Origin: AP-15 sp963812675
GTDB lineage: Bacteria; Pseudomonadota; Alphaproteobacteria; ATCC43930; CGMCC-115725
DNA length: 64,000 nt
Reading direction: 5' to 3'
Assembly (NCBI GenBank): GCA_963812675.1
Contig: CAWEWR010000011.1
Location: 367,766 to 431,765 of the forward strand
A program made the translations under genes and the position numbers. Below are positions 50,539 through 58,812 of this stretch, piece by piece. Under the pieces are notes generated by a model. That model was not told the origin of the DNA. It did not search any database and saw only the letters and a list, made by a program, of their open reading frames with translations. Within the stretch, counting starts at the first letter, position 1; each line of letters starts with the position of its first letter.

Positions 50539-50826
50539 GCCGAGAACGCACGATCTGCGGTAAAAGTGTCAACTGAGCAGGTCCAACGTATTCACGGACG
50601 GGCAGAGCGAGGTGCGCAAGTACGCCATCCTGGCCGCCGGAGCGGAAAGGTGTTCCGCGAAGTGGCGAGCGGAGCCAAGACCGGCCGGGCTGGGGGATAT
50701 GCTCGTACGCGGCCCCGCAGCGGCAGATCTGGCGGCGGTCTGCACTGCCTTGGGTGGATGCGCTCGCCACCGTCCCGACGGTCGAGAAGGGCTAAACAGC
50801 TACACTTCCAGAAATCGGGGACAACG

Positions 50827-51294
50827 ATGGAAGAACCTCAGATCCGAGTTGCGACTGCTGCCGATGTCCCTGCCATCGAAGAAATTGTGAACCAGGCCTA
50901 CCGCCACTACGTTGCTCGGATAGGCAAGCCGCCGGGGCCAATGCTCGACGACTACGCCGCGCGTGCCTCGGAGGGCGCGGTATGGGTGCTCGAGGAAGGC
51001 GCTCCGATCGTCGCCATCATCGTCCTGCTGCCCGCGCCGAACTATCTGCTCCTCGACAATATCGCCGTCTCCCCGGCGCGCCAGAGCCTTGGGTTGGGCC
51101 GCCGATTGCTCGCATTTGCGGAGGCCGAGGCATTACGGCGCGGCTATCGCGAAATCCGGCTCTACACCCATCAAACGATGGTAGAGAACCAGCGCCTCTA
51201 TGCTTCAATTGGTTATGAAGAGACGGAACGCGGCAGAGAGGCCGGCTACGACCGCGTCTACATGCGCAAGCGGCTGTGCGATCAACGAGCATAA
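50827..51294 (+). CDS. GNAT-family N-acetyltransferase, 155 aa
   Basis: A GNAT fold: RVATAADVPAIEEIVNQAYR (first helix), LLDNIAVSPARQSLGLGRRL (the acetyl-CoA loop Q-S-L-G-L-G-R), AEAEALRRGYREIRLYTHQT and NQRLYASIGYEETERGREAG (final strands with N-x-x-L-Y-x-x-x-G-Y). Motifs fit small-molecule acetyltransferases. The ATG at 50827 has GGGGA upstream. The preceding frame from 50422 is not supported. The substrate is unknown; it is a single-gene unit. Confidence 0.92.
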   Translation: MEEPQIRVATAADVPAIEEIVNQAYRHYVARIGKPPGPMLDDYAARASEGAVWVLEEGAPIVAIIVLLPAPNYLLLDNIAVSPARQSLGLGRRLLAFAEAEALRRGYREIRLYTHQTMVENQRLYASIGYEETERGREAGYDRVYMRKRLCDQRA

Positions 51295-51423
51295 AGGAGC
51301 TAAATCCTAGACGCGTCAACGTTGGGTGATGTTGTATTTAGGAGAGCCGGCGCTGGCATCGGCCGGGGCTCAGCTCACCGGAGGCTGACTCCCGTGCCAA
51401 GCGCTTCGAAGGGGAGGCATTCG

Positions 51424-51597
51424 ATGGCTCATCTGTCATCGGCCGAAACATCCAGTCCACAAGTAGCAGCAGATCGGTGGACCGCATACAGCATCACGGT
51501 GTGGGCGATCTGCATACTCGGCTTCGCTTTCGACATTTATGAGGCGACGATAATGCAGCTGGTGACGCCGCTGCTCATCAATCACGGGTCGGGATAA
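51424..51597 (+). pseudogene. major facilitator superfamily transporter, N-terminal fragment
   Basis: MAHLSSAETSSPQVAADRWT then AYSITVWAICILGFAFDIYE, ATIMQLVTPLLINHG and stop. This is the first transmembrane helix of an MFS sugar/organic-acid transporter (F-D-x-Y-E). The other eleven helices are missing; the next gene is unrelated. GGGGAGGC precedes the start. Confidence 0.8.
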
Positions 51598-51662
51598 AGA
51601 AACGGTAAAATACTCAATAAGATACTTTATCACGATGACAATATAGATGCGAGGTAAATAAA

Positions 51663-53630
51663 ATGACTGAGATTCGTGCCTTCATTGGGCACAGCTTCAC
51701 AGATGAAGATTCCGAGCTCGTAGGCAAATTTCTGAAATATTTTGAGCAGATATCTAGATCACATACCGATTTTTTTTGGAATCATGCCGAATCAGCGGAA
51801 CCCAAACAGCTTGCTGAAAAGGTTATGTCGATCATATCTGACAAGAATTTATTCATCGGAATTTGTACACGAAAGGAATACGTCTTAGACCCTAATTCGC
51901 TTTCGACTGTCTTTTTCCGCCAACAGTATAATAGGGCCCCGAAGACGGCGTTTTACTGGAAGACATCGGACTGGATTATTCAGGAAATTGGGCTTGCGAT
52001 GGGAAGAGGTCTTGACCTTATCCTGCTGATTGAAAGCGGGGTCCGCAAGCCCGGCGGCCTTCAGGGGGATGTGGAATATATATCATTTGACCGAGCTTCT
52101 CCGGAGAAGTCGTTCGGTAAAATCCTCGACATGATTACGGCTCTTTCGCCAAGGGCACCGAGTTCAGTGGCCAAGACAAGTGATATGACACGGGTACCGG
52201 ACGAAGAACCGCAGGCACCTCCACCATCTGAAGGCCAGAACTGGTGGGTTCCGAAACCAGATTGGACCCGGCAGCAATATGAGATGACATATATGATGGT
52301 GGTTGATGTAAACGAAGCTGATGCACAAACTATTAGTCGCGCTTATCTTGCGACCGACGATGCCGCGCAGGGTGACAATAGAAATTCGTGGCAGGCGTTC
52401 TGCGAGTTCATTCGCCTGAGGTTCGGTGTGGGAGGAAGCCTCCCGCGATTAAAGGAATTGGCGGCGGCGCATCCCCACAGCAGCGGAACTCTACGCTATT
52501 TGGCTAGAGGATTCGAAGTGTACCAGGACTACGAGACGTTGGCACGAACCTATGAGGCTGCTGCAAAGGAAGCTAATGAAGCTAGTGAGCGACTGCAATT
52601 GCTGAAAGACGCTGCCGTCGCGTACGTCCGTGCCGGAGCACCGGAAGCCGCGTCGGCAGTCATCGCCGAAATGAAGACCCACTTCCAAACGAACCGCATC
52701 GGAGAATTAGAGCTACTCAATGCACTAAGAGCATATATGGAAATTGATAAAGATAACGACCCCATTGTCGCGCTCATGGAGCGCATCGCGGACATCGACC
52801 CATCTGATACAAACGCACGATTCTCATTAGCTTATAAGCACTCGGAAATCGGTAACAATGACTTAGCACTTTTTCATTATAAGAGAATTCCTTCGGAAGA
52901 GCGAACAGCTATCGCTTGGAATAATCTAGGCGTAGCGTTTAATAATTTAGACCTGACTGCTAATGCAATAGTTGCTTATCGAAAAGCAGAACAAATGGGT
53001 GAAACTCTTGCAATGAGCAACATAGCGGAGAAGCTTATGGCAGCGGGCTTTCTCCCAGAGGCTCAACAAGAATGCGAAGACGCGCTCAGGAAAGATAATT
53101 ATCACAAAGGCGTTGTTACAACGCTCGCAAGATTGAAAAGCGTCCGAGACGTAGAAAATGAGAAAGAGTTTAGTATATTATTAACGGTAAAGCCAATTAG
53201 CGATTTTTACATAAGAGTTGGAAGAGCCATGTGCCGTTCGAAAAAGTGGGATATTTCAAAAAAGTGGAAAGGGCCCGATTGCGTATTAGAAGTCACGACG
53301 CGCGGCATCGAGTTTCTTGCGGTTGGTTCCTATGAACGACGGAACCTTCTGGGGCTTGCGACGGCTTTCGGGTCGCTAGGAAATCCTGCGCCCGAGCATT
53401 ATCAGATAGAGTATCGTGGCACCTCAATGCCGGGAGGTGTCATCAAAGCACGTGTCACTCGAACCCGGAAAGGCGACACGCCTGCGGTGAATTCACTGCT
53501 TGGCTCAAGAGATAATGAATCCACGGTTATAATGATAATAACAGACGCTCAGAACGAGATTCACGTAATGGAAACTGCCAAAGGAGCTAGTGCAAGGTTT
53601 TATGCACTTACTCGTGAAGAGCGAGCATAG
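51663..53630 (+). CDS. TIR-like domain plus TPR-type helical repeat protein, 655 aa
   Basis: The N-terminal 150 residues resemble a TIR domain: IRAFIGHSFTDEDSELVGKF, KNLFIGICTRKEYVL and KTSDWIIQEIGLAMGRGLDL. The Glu in WIIQEIG lines up with the catalytic Glu of TIR NADases (compare WVGREL and WVEDEV in the two other TIR proteins here). A linker (about 170-200) leads to a helical-repeat region (about 240-500) with TPR-like units such as AWNNLGVAFNNLDLTANAIV and AYRKAEQMGETLAMSNIAEK. The last 130 residues are beta-rich and unrecognised. GC content is clearly lower than that of neighbours and the gene lies between a truncated transporter and a degraded membrane-protein gene, so it was probably acquired by transfer. 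A stand-alone immune sensor/effector is a plausible role. Confidence 0.85.
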   Translation: MTEIRAFIGHSFTDEDSELVGKFLKYFEQISRSHTDFFWNHAESAEPKQLAEKVMSIISDKNLFIGICTRKEYVLDPNSLSTVFFRQQYNRAPKTAFYWKTSDWIIQEIGLAMGRGLDLILLIESGVRKPGGLQGDVEYISFDRASPEKSFGKILDMITALSPRAPSSVAKTSDMTRVPDEEPQAPPPSEGQNWWVPKPDWTRQQYEMTYMMVVDVNEADAQTISRAYLATDDAAQGDNRNSWQAFCEFIRLRFGVGGSLPRLKELAAAHPHSSGTLRYLARGFEVYQDYETLARTYEAAAKEANEASERLQLLKDAAVAYVRAGAPEAASAVIAEMKTHFQTNRIGELELLNALRAYMEIDKDNDPIVALMERIADIDPSDTNARFSLAYKHSEIGNNDLALFHYKRIPSEERTAIAWNNLGVAFNNLDLTANAIVAYRKAEQMGETLAMSNIAEKLMAAGFLPEAQQECEDALRKDNYHKGVVTTLARLKSVRDVENEKEFSILLTVKPISDFYIRVGRAMCRSKKWDISKKWKGPDCVLEVTTRGIEFLAVGSYERRNLLGLATAFGSLGNPAPEHYQIEYRGTSMPGGVIKARVTRTRKGDTPAVNSLLGSRDNESTVIMIITDAQNEIHVMETAKGASARFYALTREERA

Positions 53631-53738
53631 TAGCGAGCGTAGCGAGCGTTTAACGGTGATTTTGCAGGGCTTGTCATAATGCACCTTATGAGACTTTGAC
53701 AGCGCCGCGCTAGTCGCCACAAGATGTAGAACTACCCC

Positions 53739-54011
53739 ATGGATACCCTTTCGACCTTTGGCCTCTTTGGGTGACATCGATGCTCGTCACCTATGCACTC
53801 GAATCCCAGCATCCGGGTTTCATTCTAGCGTTCGCCGCTGCCTGCGCCATGGGTTCGGCATACGGGTTTCTTACAGGACGCATGGCCGTTCGGGCTGGTC
53901 GAGGCAATTTGGGCGCTCGTTGCCGTGCGGCGCTGGTTCAACCGCACGCGCTATGCGACATCCCGGTGTAGGAGTCCTCCAAATTTTCAGATGGTTCTGA
54001 CCCTAGCGTGA
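53739..54011 (+). pseudogene. small membrane protein with two frameshifts
   Basis: Pieces in three frames: MDTLSTFGLFG; then VTSMLVTYALESQHPGFILA and FAAACAMGSAYGFLTG; then AWPFGLVEAIWALVAVRRWF. Joined, they give the common Hyphomicrobiales membrane protein MDTLSTFGLFAVTAMLVTYA...GAWPFGLVEAIWALVALRRW. Two single-base losses destroy it. Confidence 0.75.
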
Positions 54012-54025
54012 ATCCAAAATCCGCC

Positions 54026-54727
54026 CTATGGCGTGACCCCGTCTCGGGCTCGGCGGTCGCGGCGGCTTGCCCGGAACCTGAAGAGGAAGAGCCCGCCGAG
54101 GGCGGTGCCGAGAAGGGCGAGGGCGGAGGGCTCTGGGAGAGACGGTGATGGAAAGCCGACTTGGAGCGTGAAGCTGTCCTCATTCGCCCCGCTCCCCCAA
54201 AACCAGAAAGATGTGCCAGGGGTCACGCCGAGGCTGGCGAAGGTCGCGTTGTCCCACGTCGAGGTGCCTGACAGAGGACTGCCGGAGACGTAGCCTAAAG
54301 GCACGGAAAGTGTTCCTTCCACCGGAGCGAGGTTGGTCGAGCCGATGTTGCCGTATATTCCGATGCCGACAAGGTCTCCGCTGCCGCTGCTAGCAAAGGT
54401 AAGGCCCCCGCTCCCCAAAATCGGAAGAAAGGGCCCGATGTTGCCGCCGTAATTGTCGCCCGTCGGGTCTCCTGAATTATTAGCCAAGGGCCCAGTCTGT
54501 ATAGACCCCTGCGACGGCCATATTAAGGCCCCTGAAAAGTCATAGAATAGGGGGTCGAAGGGAGTCAAATCGGTCAAGTTGATTGTTCCGCTTCCGAACG
54601 CGACGACGTTGCTCCCGACCTGCGCGAGATACATGATAAATCCCGCCTTCGCCGGTGGGGCAGAGAGGCCGATCAGCATCGCCATCCCAAGCGCCGCGGT
54701 GCCTGCCAACTGTTTCATCAAGATCAT
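54026..54727 (-). CDS. PEP-CTERM sorting-signal exported protein, 233 aa
   Basis: A Sec signal peptide (residues 1-29, GTAALGMAMLIGLSAPPAKA) is followed by a Gly/Ser-rich beta-type body with no Cys. The C-terminus has the PEP-CTERM tripartite sorting signal: LPEPSALALLGTALGGLFLF then RFRASRRDRR. Such proteins are processed by exosortase, usually with extracellular polysaccharide. No exosortase gene is in the window. The start at 54727 has GGGAGGATTGCC upstream. Function unknown. A duplicated Met three codons later is an alternative start. Confidence 0.9.
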   Translation of the reverse strand: MILMKQLAGTAALGMAMLIGLSAPPAKAGFIMYLAQVGSNVVAFGSGTINLTDLTPFDPLFYDFSGALIWPSQGSIQTGPLANNSGDPTGDNYGGNIGPFLPILGSGGLTFASSGSGDLVGIGIYGNIGSTNLAPVEGTLSVPLGYVSGSPLSGTSTWDNATFASLGVTPGTSFWFWGSGANEDSFTLQVGFPSPSLPEPSALALLGTALGGLFLFRFRASRRDRRARDGVTP

Positions 54728-55116
54728 GGCAATCCTCCCTCTGAGGTCAACCGGACGGCGGCGCCCGCTCTTCGTCAGTCAGATCGAACGTTTGTCATCG
54801 CCGCCGCGACCACAACAGTCAGACTAGCACCAGAACGAGCACGACAGCAGCAGCAAATGCTCGGCCGGGCTCAGGTTCAGCCAGTTGTCCACGATCTGCT
54901 CTTGGCCGACGCAGGGCTAATATATCCCCGCTCGTTCCGTAATTCCGTTTCACGGACAGGTTATCGAGCCAGAACCCTGCTCACAACTTTTCCGAGTCGG
55001 TGTCGTGGTAGGGACGCTCATTTGGTGAGGGCGGCGGGCCGGCCTCTCAAAAATCAAGATATCTGCATCACCACCGCGCCCTTGATCGAATTGGGCTTTT
55101 TTGATGCAGATTTCTG
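54728..55116. other. intergenic region, promoter-bearing
   Basis: About 390 bases between divergent genes. No coding sequence is supported; the right end is AT-rich near 55060-55110 with a TTGATCGAAT...TTTTTTGATGCAG stretch. Confidence 0.4.
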
Positions 55117-55131
55117 ATGCAGAATAGCGGC

Positions 55132-55317
55132 ATGAAAAACGCCGCCAACCCGCACATGTGGATTCCGTATCAGGGGCCGGAACCCTACGACGAGGTTTGT
55201 GGCCTATGCGGCGTCTTTAGCGGCGCGCATCACAAGAAGCCTGACCCGCCAGCCGCAAAACTGCCCTGCCCCGAACCGTGGCCGGAGTGGCCCGCCGAGC
55301 AGCAGGACGGCCGATGA
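55132..55317 (+). CDS. small Cys-containing hypothetical protein, 61 aa
   Basis: Starts MKNAANPHMWIPYQGPEPYD and has EVCGLCGVFSGAHHKKPDPP, a C-x2-C pair and two His that may bind zinc, then a Pro/Trp-rich tail. The stop overlaps the resolvase start as ATGA, so it sits in one operon with it. A start at 55117 is also possible. This pair (small protein then resolvase) is common in related genomes. Confidence 0.6.
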   Translation: MKNAANPHMWIPYQGPEPYDEVCGLCGVFSGAHHKKPDPPAAKLPCPEPWPEWPAEQQDGR

Positions 55318-55604
55318 TTTACGGCTATGCCCGCGTCTCAACGGCCGCCCAAGACGAAACCGGACAGGTGCGCCAGTTGAAGGCGGCCGGATGCGAAAAG
55401 GTGTTCCGCGAGAAAATCACCGGCACCACGGCCGCCCGGCCGCAGCTTCGCGCACTGATGAAGAAGCTCGGCCCCAGCGATGTTGTCATCACCCCGGCCG
55501 TTGACCGCCTCTCGCGCGACACGACCGACCTTCTGGTTATCGCCCCGGATCAGGTTGCGCCGGCGCAATGCGATCGGGTCGACAGCCCACCATCTGGACG
55601 CTAG
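55314..55604 (+). pseudogene. serine resolvase N-terminal fragment
   Basis: MIYGYARVSTAAQDETGQVR (with the nucleophile Ser of ARVST), EKITGTTAARPQLRALMKKL and VDRLSRDTTDLLVIA. After VIA the frame enters unrelated sequence, where the family would continue REMQRAGAGI, so the rest of the catalytic domain and the HTH are lost at about 55545. The start is ATGA-coupled to the small gene. Probably inactive. Confidence 0.85.
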
Positions 55605-55659
55605 GGCCGGTGCCGGTTTCGGGGTAGGCTCGGTTAAGACAATCGACCGCCGGGAAGAC

Positions 55660-57432
55660 ATGCCCCCTGTCCGCCGCCTCACCGCGATCCTTGCCGCCGA
55701 CGTGGCGGGGTACTCGCGCCTGATGGGCGTGGATGAGGAGGGGACGCATGAGCGGCTCAAAGAGCATCTCGGGGAGTTGGTCGAGCCGAGGATCAAGGAG
55801 CACAGGGGCCATACGGTAAAGAACACCGGCGACGGCTTGTTGGCGGAATTTGCGAGCGTGGTCGATGCCGTGCGTTGCGCCGCGGAGATCCAGCGCGTAA
55901 TGGCTGACCGGAATGCGGAAACCCCCGAGGACAATCGCATCACATTCCGTGTGGGCATCAATCTCGGCGACGTGATTGCCGAGGAGCACGACATCTTCGG
56001 CGACGGGGTCAACGTAGCTGCGCGGCTGGAGGCGCTTGCCGAGCCGGGTGGGATCTGCGTCAGCCGGGTCGTTCGGGACCAGGTGCGCGACAGGCTCGAT
56101 TACACCTTCGAGGACATGGGGGAGCAGAGCGTTAAGAACATCGCCCGGCCAGTGCGTGTGTACCGGGTTCGGGATCGTGCCGTCCCCATCGAGCAGCCGT
56201 TGCCGGTCTCGCCCCAGCCATTGCCGCTGCCCGACAAGCCCTCCATTGCGGTGCTGCCGTTCCAGAATATGAGTGGCGACCCTGAGCAAGAGTATTTCGC
56301 TGATGGCATGGTCGAAGAGATCATCACCGCGCTCTCACGCATCACATGGCTCTTCGTCATCGCTCGCAATTCGAGCTTCACCTACAAGGGCCAGGCCGTC
56401 GATGTGAAGCAAGTCGGACGTGAGCTGGGCGCTCGCTATGTGCTGGAGGGCTCCGTTCGCAAGTCGGGTGATCGCGTACGGATCACCGCACAGCTCATTG
56501 ACGCGGCCACCGGCGCACATCTCTGGGCCGAACGCTTCGACGGCTCGCTGGAAGACGTGTTCGAGCTCCAGGACAACGTTGCGATCAGTGTCGCCGGCGT
56601 CATTGAGCCGACCTTGCAGGCCGCCGAAATCAGCCGATCCACAGATCAGCCGACGAGCGATCTGACCGCTTACGATCTGTACCTCCGCGCTCTTGCGCAT
56701 GTTTACCCTTGGGATAGGGAGGGGATCGTGGCCGCACTGGATTTGCTGGGGCGGGCGATAGGGCGCGATCCGCATTATGGCCCTGCACTAGCCCTTGCGG
56801 CGCAGTGCCACCAAAATCTGCACGTCAACGGCTGGACCGACGACCCCGAACTGAACCGCCGCGAGGGAATTGATTTGGCCCACCGGGCACTTCGGGTGGC
56901 TCCTCAAAATCCTGGTGTGCTCGGCCACACGGCCTATGCGCTTGCTTATTTTGGTGAGGACATAGGTGCTGCCATAGAATTGGTCGATCGCGCCCTGAAA
57001 CTAAATCCGAGCTTTGCGCGCGGCTGGGTGATAAGCGGCTGGCTCCGGCTATGGGCGGGGCAACCGGAACTCGCGGTCGGGCACCTCGAAACTTCCCTGC
57101 GGTTGAGCCCGCACGCCCGTAGAGCCGGAACGCTAATGGCGATAGGGGTAGCCCACTTCTTTGCCAGGCGCTTCGACGAAGCGCGAGAGACGCTCCTGCG
57201 GTCGCTGCAAGATCATCCTGGGTGGGCGCCTACCTATCGCTTCCTCGCGGCGTGTTATGCCCAATTGGGGCGGCTTGACGAGGCGCGCGAGGTCGTCAAG
57301 CGGCTGCGCGTCGTAACGCCTGTAGTGGTGCCGAGTGCGACCCATTGGCGTAAGCCCGAGGATCGTGAGTTGTACTTGCAGGCCCTGCGGGTCGCCGCCG
57401 GCGAGGGGGCACGAGCCAGAAGCGACGGCTGA
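55660..57432 (+). CDS. class III adenylate/guanylate cyclase with TolB-like and TPR regions, 590 aa
   Basis: N-terminal cyclase homology domain (about 1-170): MPPVRRLTAILAADVAGYSR with the first metal Asp, TVKNTGDGLLAEFASVVDAV with the second (NTGDGLL), and FRVGINLGDVIAEEHDIFGD with GVNVAARLEAL. A linker region FADGMVEEIITALSRITWLF then VLEGSVRKSGDRVRITAQLI is the TolB-like/FlgO-like segment of this family (about 205-330). TPR units follow (about 370-570), such as AIELVDRALKLNPSFARGWV. The cyclic nucleotide made is unknown. The start at 55660 has GGGAAGAC upstream. Such proteins are abundant in Bradyrhizobium-like genomes. This is the only intact cyclase in the window. Confidence 0.92.
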   Translation: MPPVRRLTAILAADVAGYSRLMGVDEEGTHERLKEHLGELVEPRIKEHRGHTVKNTGDGLLAEFASVVDAVRCAAEIQRVMADRNAETPEDNRITFRVGINLGDVIAEEHDIFGDGVNVAARLEALAEPGGICVSRVVRDQVRDRLDYTFEDMGEQSVKNIARPVRVYRVRDRAVPIEQPLPVSPQPLPLPDKPSIAVLPFQNMSGDPEQEYFADGMVEEIITALSRITWLFVIARNSSFTYKGQAVDVKQVGRELGARYVLEGSVRKSGDRVRITAQLIDAATGAHLWAERFDGSLEDVFELQDNVAISVAGVIEPTLQAAEISRSTDQPTSDLTAYDLYLRALAHVYPWDREGIVAALDLLGRAIGRDPHYGPALALAAQCHQNLHVNGWTDDPELNRREGIDLAHRALRVAPQNPGVLGHTAYALAYFGEDIGAAIELVDRALKLNPSFARGWVISGWLRLWAGQPELAVGHLETSLRLSPHARRAGTLMAIGVAHFFARRFDEARETLLRSLQDHPGWAPTYRFLAACYAQLGRLDEAREVVKRLRVVTPVVVPSATHWRKPEDRELYLQALRVAAGEGARARSDG

Positions 57433-57589
57433 ACCGAAATGGCGCAGACGCAGGAAGGCACGGCCGAGCGAGATCATCGGCGCTGCGCTGGAGGTGTTCG
57501 CCGAGAAAGGCTTTGCCGATGCCAAGCTCGATGACATTGCGCGCCGAGCCGGGATATCAAAGGGTACCCTCTACCTCTACTTTGAGACT
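57431..57589 (+). pseudogene. TetR-family regulator, N-terminal HTH only
   Basis: WRRRRKARPSEIIGAALEVF then AEKGFADAKLDDIARRAGIS and KGTLYLYFET. This is a complete TetR helix-turn-helix (G-F-x-x-A-K-L-D-D-I-A-R-x-A-G-I-S-K-G-T-L-Y-L-Y-F) without its ligand-binding domain. The sequence switches at 57590 to antisense remnants of other genes. Confidence 0.85.
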
Positions 57590-57735
57590 GCGGTCCTTCT
57601 GGCTGCGCCGCGTCAGCGTGCGCATCCAGAGCACCATGATGTGGTACCGGAACGCTGCCAGGGTATCGGCGTTGGTCGGCACTGCGTGATAAGCGAAGAA
57701 GCCTGTCACCACCTGCCGCAGCCACTGTCCCTGGG
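57590..57735 (-). pseudogene. group II intron reverse transcriptase/maturase, C-terminal fragment
   Basis: The minus strand reads QWLRQVVTGFFAYHAVPTNA then DTLAAFRYHIMVLWMRTLTR and RRSQKD. WLRQVVxGYFxYHAVPTN...AFRxxVxxLWxRxLRRRSQKD is the end of ltrA-like group II intron proteins of alphaproteobacteria. No intron RNA structure was found. It is joined to a DNA-ligase fragment. Confidence 0.8.
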
Positions 57736-57925
57736 TACCAGGGCAGAACTGAAGGCATCAGGCGACGCAGCTCGGCCGCCACCTGGTCGCAGAGGATATC
57801 GAAACGGCGCAGGACGTTGCCGCGGCGCGAGACGAAGCGGCAGCGGACCTGCTCGAAGTAACAAAGGGCTCGAAAGCCGTCGTACTTGAATTCGAAGAGC
57901 CAGTTGGAACCCTCGAATGGCTCGC
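57736..57925 (-). pseudogene. ATP-dependent DNA ligase (LigD-type) fragment
   Basis: The minus strand reads FEGSNWLFEFKYDGFRALCY then FEQVRCRFVSRRGNVLRRFD and ILCDQVAAEL. The KYDGFR motif with its lysine nucleophile belongs to ATP-dependent ligases of the LigD type (WLFELKYDGFRALA). Only this part of the adenylation domain survives. Confidence 0.8.
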
Positions 57926-58034
57926 TTCTCGATGACCGCTACGCGTCCAACGCCGCCGCCTCGGCTTCCAGTGGTCGCTTGCGAAGTCGCGAGGGGTCCG
58001 TCATCGCCGTCTGCTTCCTTCATTCCGTTTCGAT

Positions 58035-58074
58035 GTAAACGCGGAATTATCAAAGTAAACGCGGAATTATCAAA
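58035..58074. repeat. 20-bp tandem duplication
   Basis: GTAAACGCGGAATTATCAAA occurs twice without a gap (58035-58054 and 58055-58074). Similar strings end several insertion sequences, so it may be a relic terminus. Confidence 0.8.
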
Positions 58075-58273
58075 AAGTCGGAAGGCCGCCTTTGCGCGGA
58101 TCCCATTCCTTCCGGACCTGATCTTCGACCGGTAAGCCGGTCGAGGTGGTGGGACTGTGTTCTGGGTGTTTCTCATCGGGCGCTGTCGGCTTCGAGACAC
58201 CGTGAACGAGGTGGTCGATGGTGGCCTTCTCGCGCAAATGTCTTTTGTGTGTGCGTTCCGGTACTATCGCCAT
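58070..58273 (-). CDS. small hypothetical protein, 67 aa
   Basis: Starts MAIVPERTHKRHLREKATID, middle HPEHSPTTSTGLPVEDQVRK, ends EWDPRKGGLPTF. The tail VEDQVRKEWDPRKGGLPTF recurs in small proteins of Bradyrhizobium-like genomes. GGAGGGATCGCA precedes the start. It is hydrophilic and probably soluble; no function known. Confidence 0.65.
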   Translation of the reverse strand: MAIVPERTHKRHLREKATIDHLVHGVSKPTAPDEKHPEHSPTTSTGLPVEDQVRKEWDPRKGGLPTF

Positions 58274-58647
58274 TGCGATCCCTCCGAACCGTTGTTGTAT
58301 CGATACCTGAAGGTGCCGGTTACGAGTTAAGTGAAGCAGCTGATATCGGTATGCCGGCCCTTGGAGCCTAGTGTTTCGTACTGCTAACGTCGGGCGCCGA
58401 AATCCGTTCCGACCTCGATACTGCCTTCAATTCATTGCCACACTTCGGCGTTTATTGCCAAAGTACTTTCTAGTTAGGCAGATCGCTTGCACAAATGGGA
58501 AGGTATGTTGATCGGCTCGACTAGGCTCGGACATTGTTCTTGACATTGCCGACGCGCGCGCACCAGCCAGGTCTTTTTCATCGAAAGAATACGGGGGCCA
58601 GCAGCGCCTTGAGCGGCGACACGAAGTCCCCACGGCTCCGGAATCAT
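58274..58647. other. intergenic region without a recognised gene
   Basis: About 370 bases. Near 58301-58340 lies the probable promoter of the small minus-strand gene. Nothing else seen. Confidence 0.4.
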
Positions 58648-58699
58648 GTTCGCATCGGACTCGCTGATCGAGGAGATGGATTCGAACTTGCGGTTCCTG
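58648..58699 (+). repeat. T-arm-like dispersed repeat, copy 6
   Basis: GTTCGCATCGGACTCGCTGA then TCGAGGAGATGGATTCGAAC and TTGCGGTTCC. With copy 7 it forms an inverted pair separated by about 56 bases, able to fold as a long hairpin. Confidence 0.75.
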
Positions 58700-58755
58700 G
58701 TCGCGAGACCGTCATGGGAGACGGACTGCTGTCTCGAAAACGGGAGCGGATCTGT

Positions 58756-58812
58756 TGGGGAACCGAAGGTTCGAATCCATCTCCCTCCAGCGAAGAGTCT
58801 GCTGCGAACCTG
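58756..58812 (-). repeat. T-arm-like dispersed repeat, copy 7 (inverted)
   Basis: On the minus strand: GTTCGCAGCAGACTCTTCGC then TGGAGGGAGATGGATTCGAA and CCTTCGGTTCC. Best copy of the consensus. Confidence 0.75.

Noticed and set aside
57590..57735. Intact group II intron
   Set aside because: Only the last part of the maturase is present; no domain V/VI hairpin pattern was found beside it.
58648..58812. Possible tRNA gene
   Set aside because: Only T-arm-like sequence is present; there is no acceptor stem, D-arm or anticodon arm of proper spacing around any of the copies. Treated as a repeat family.
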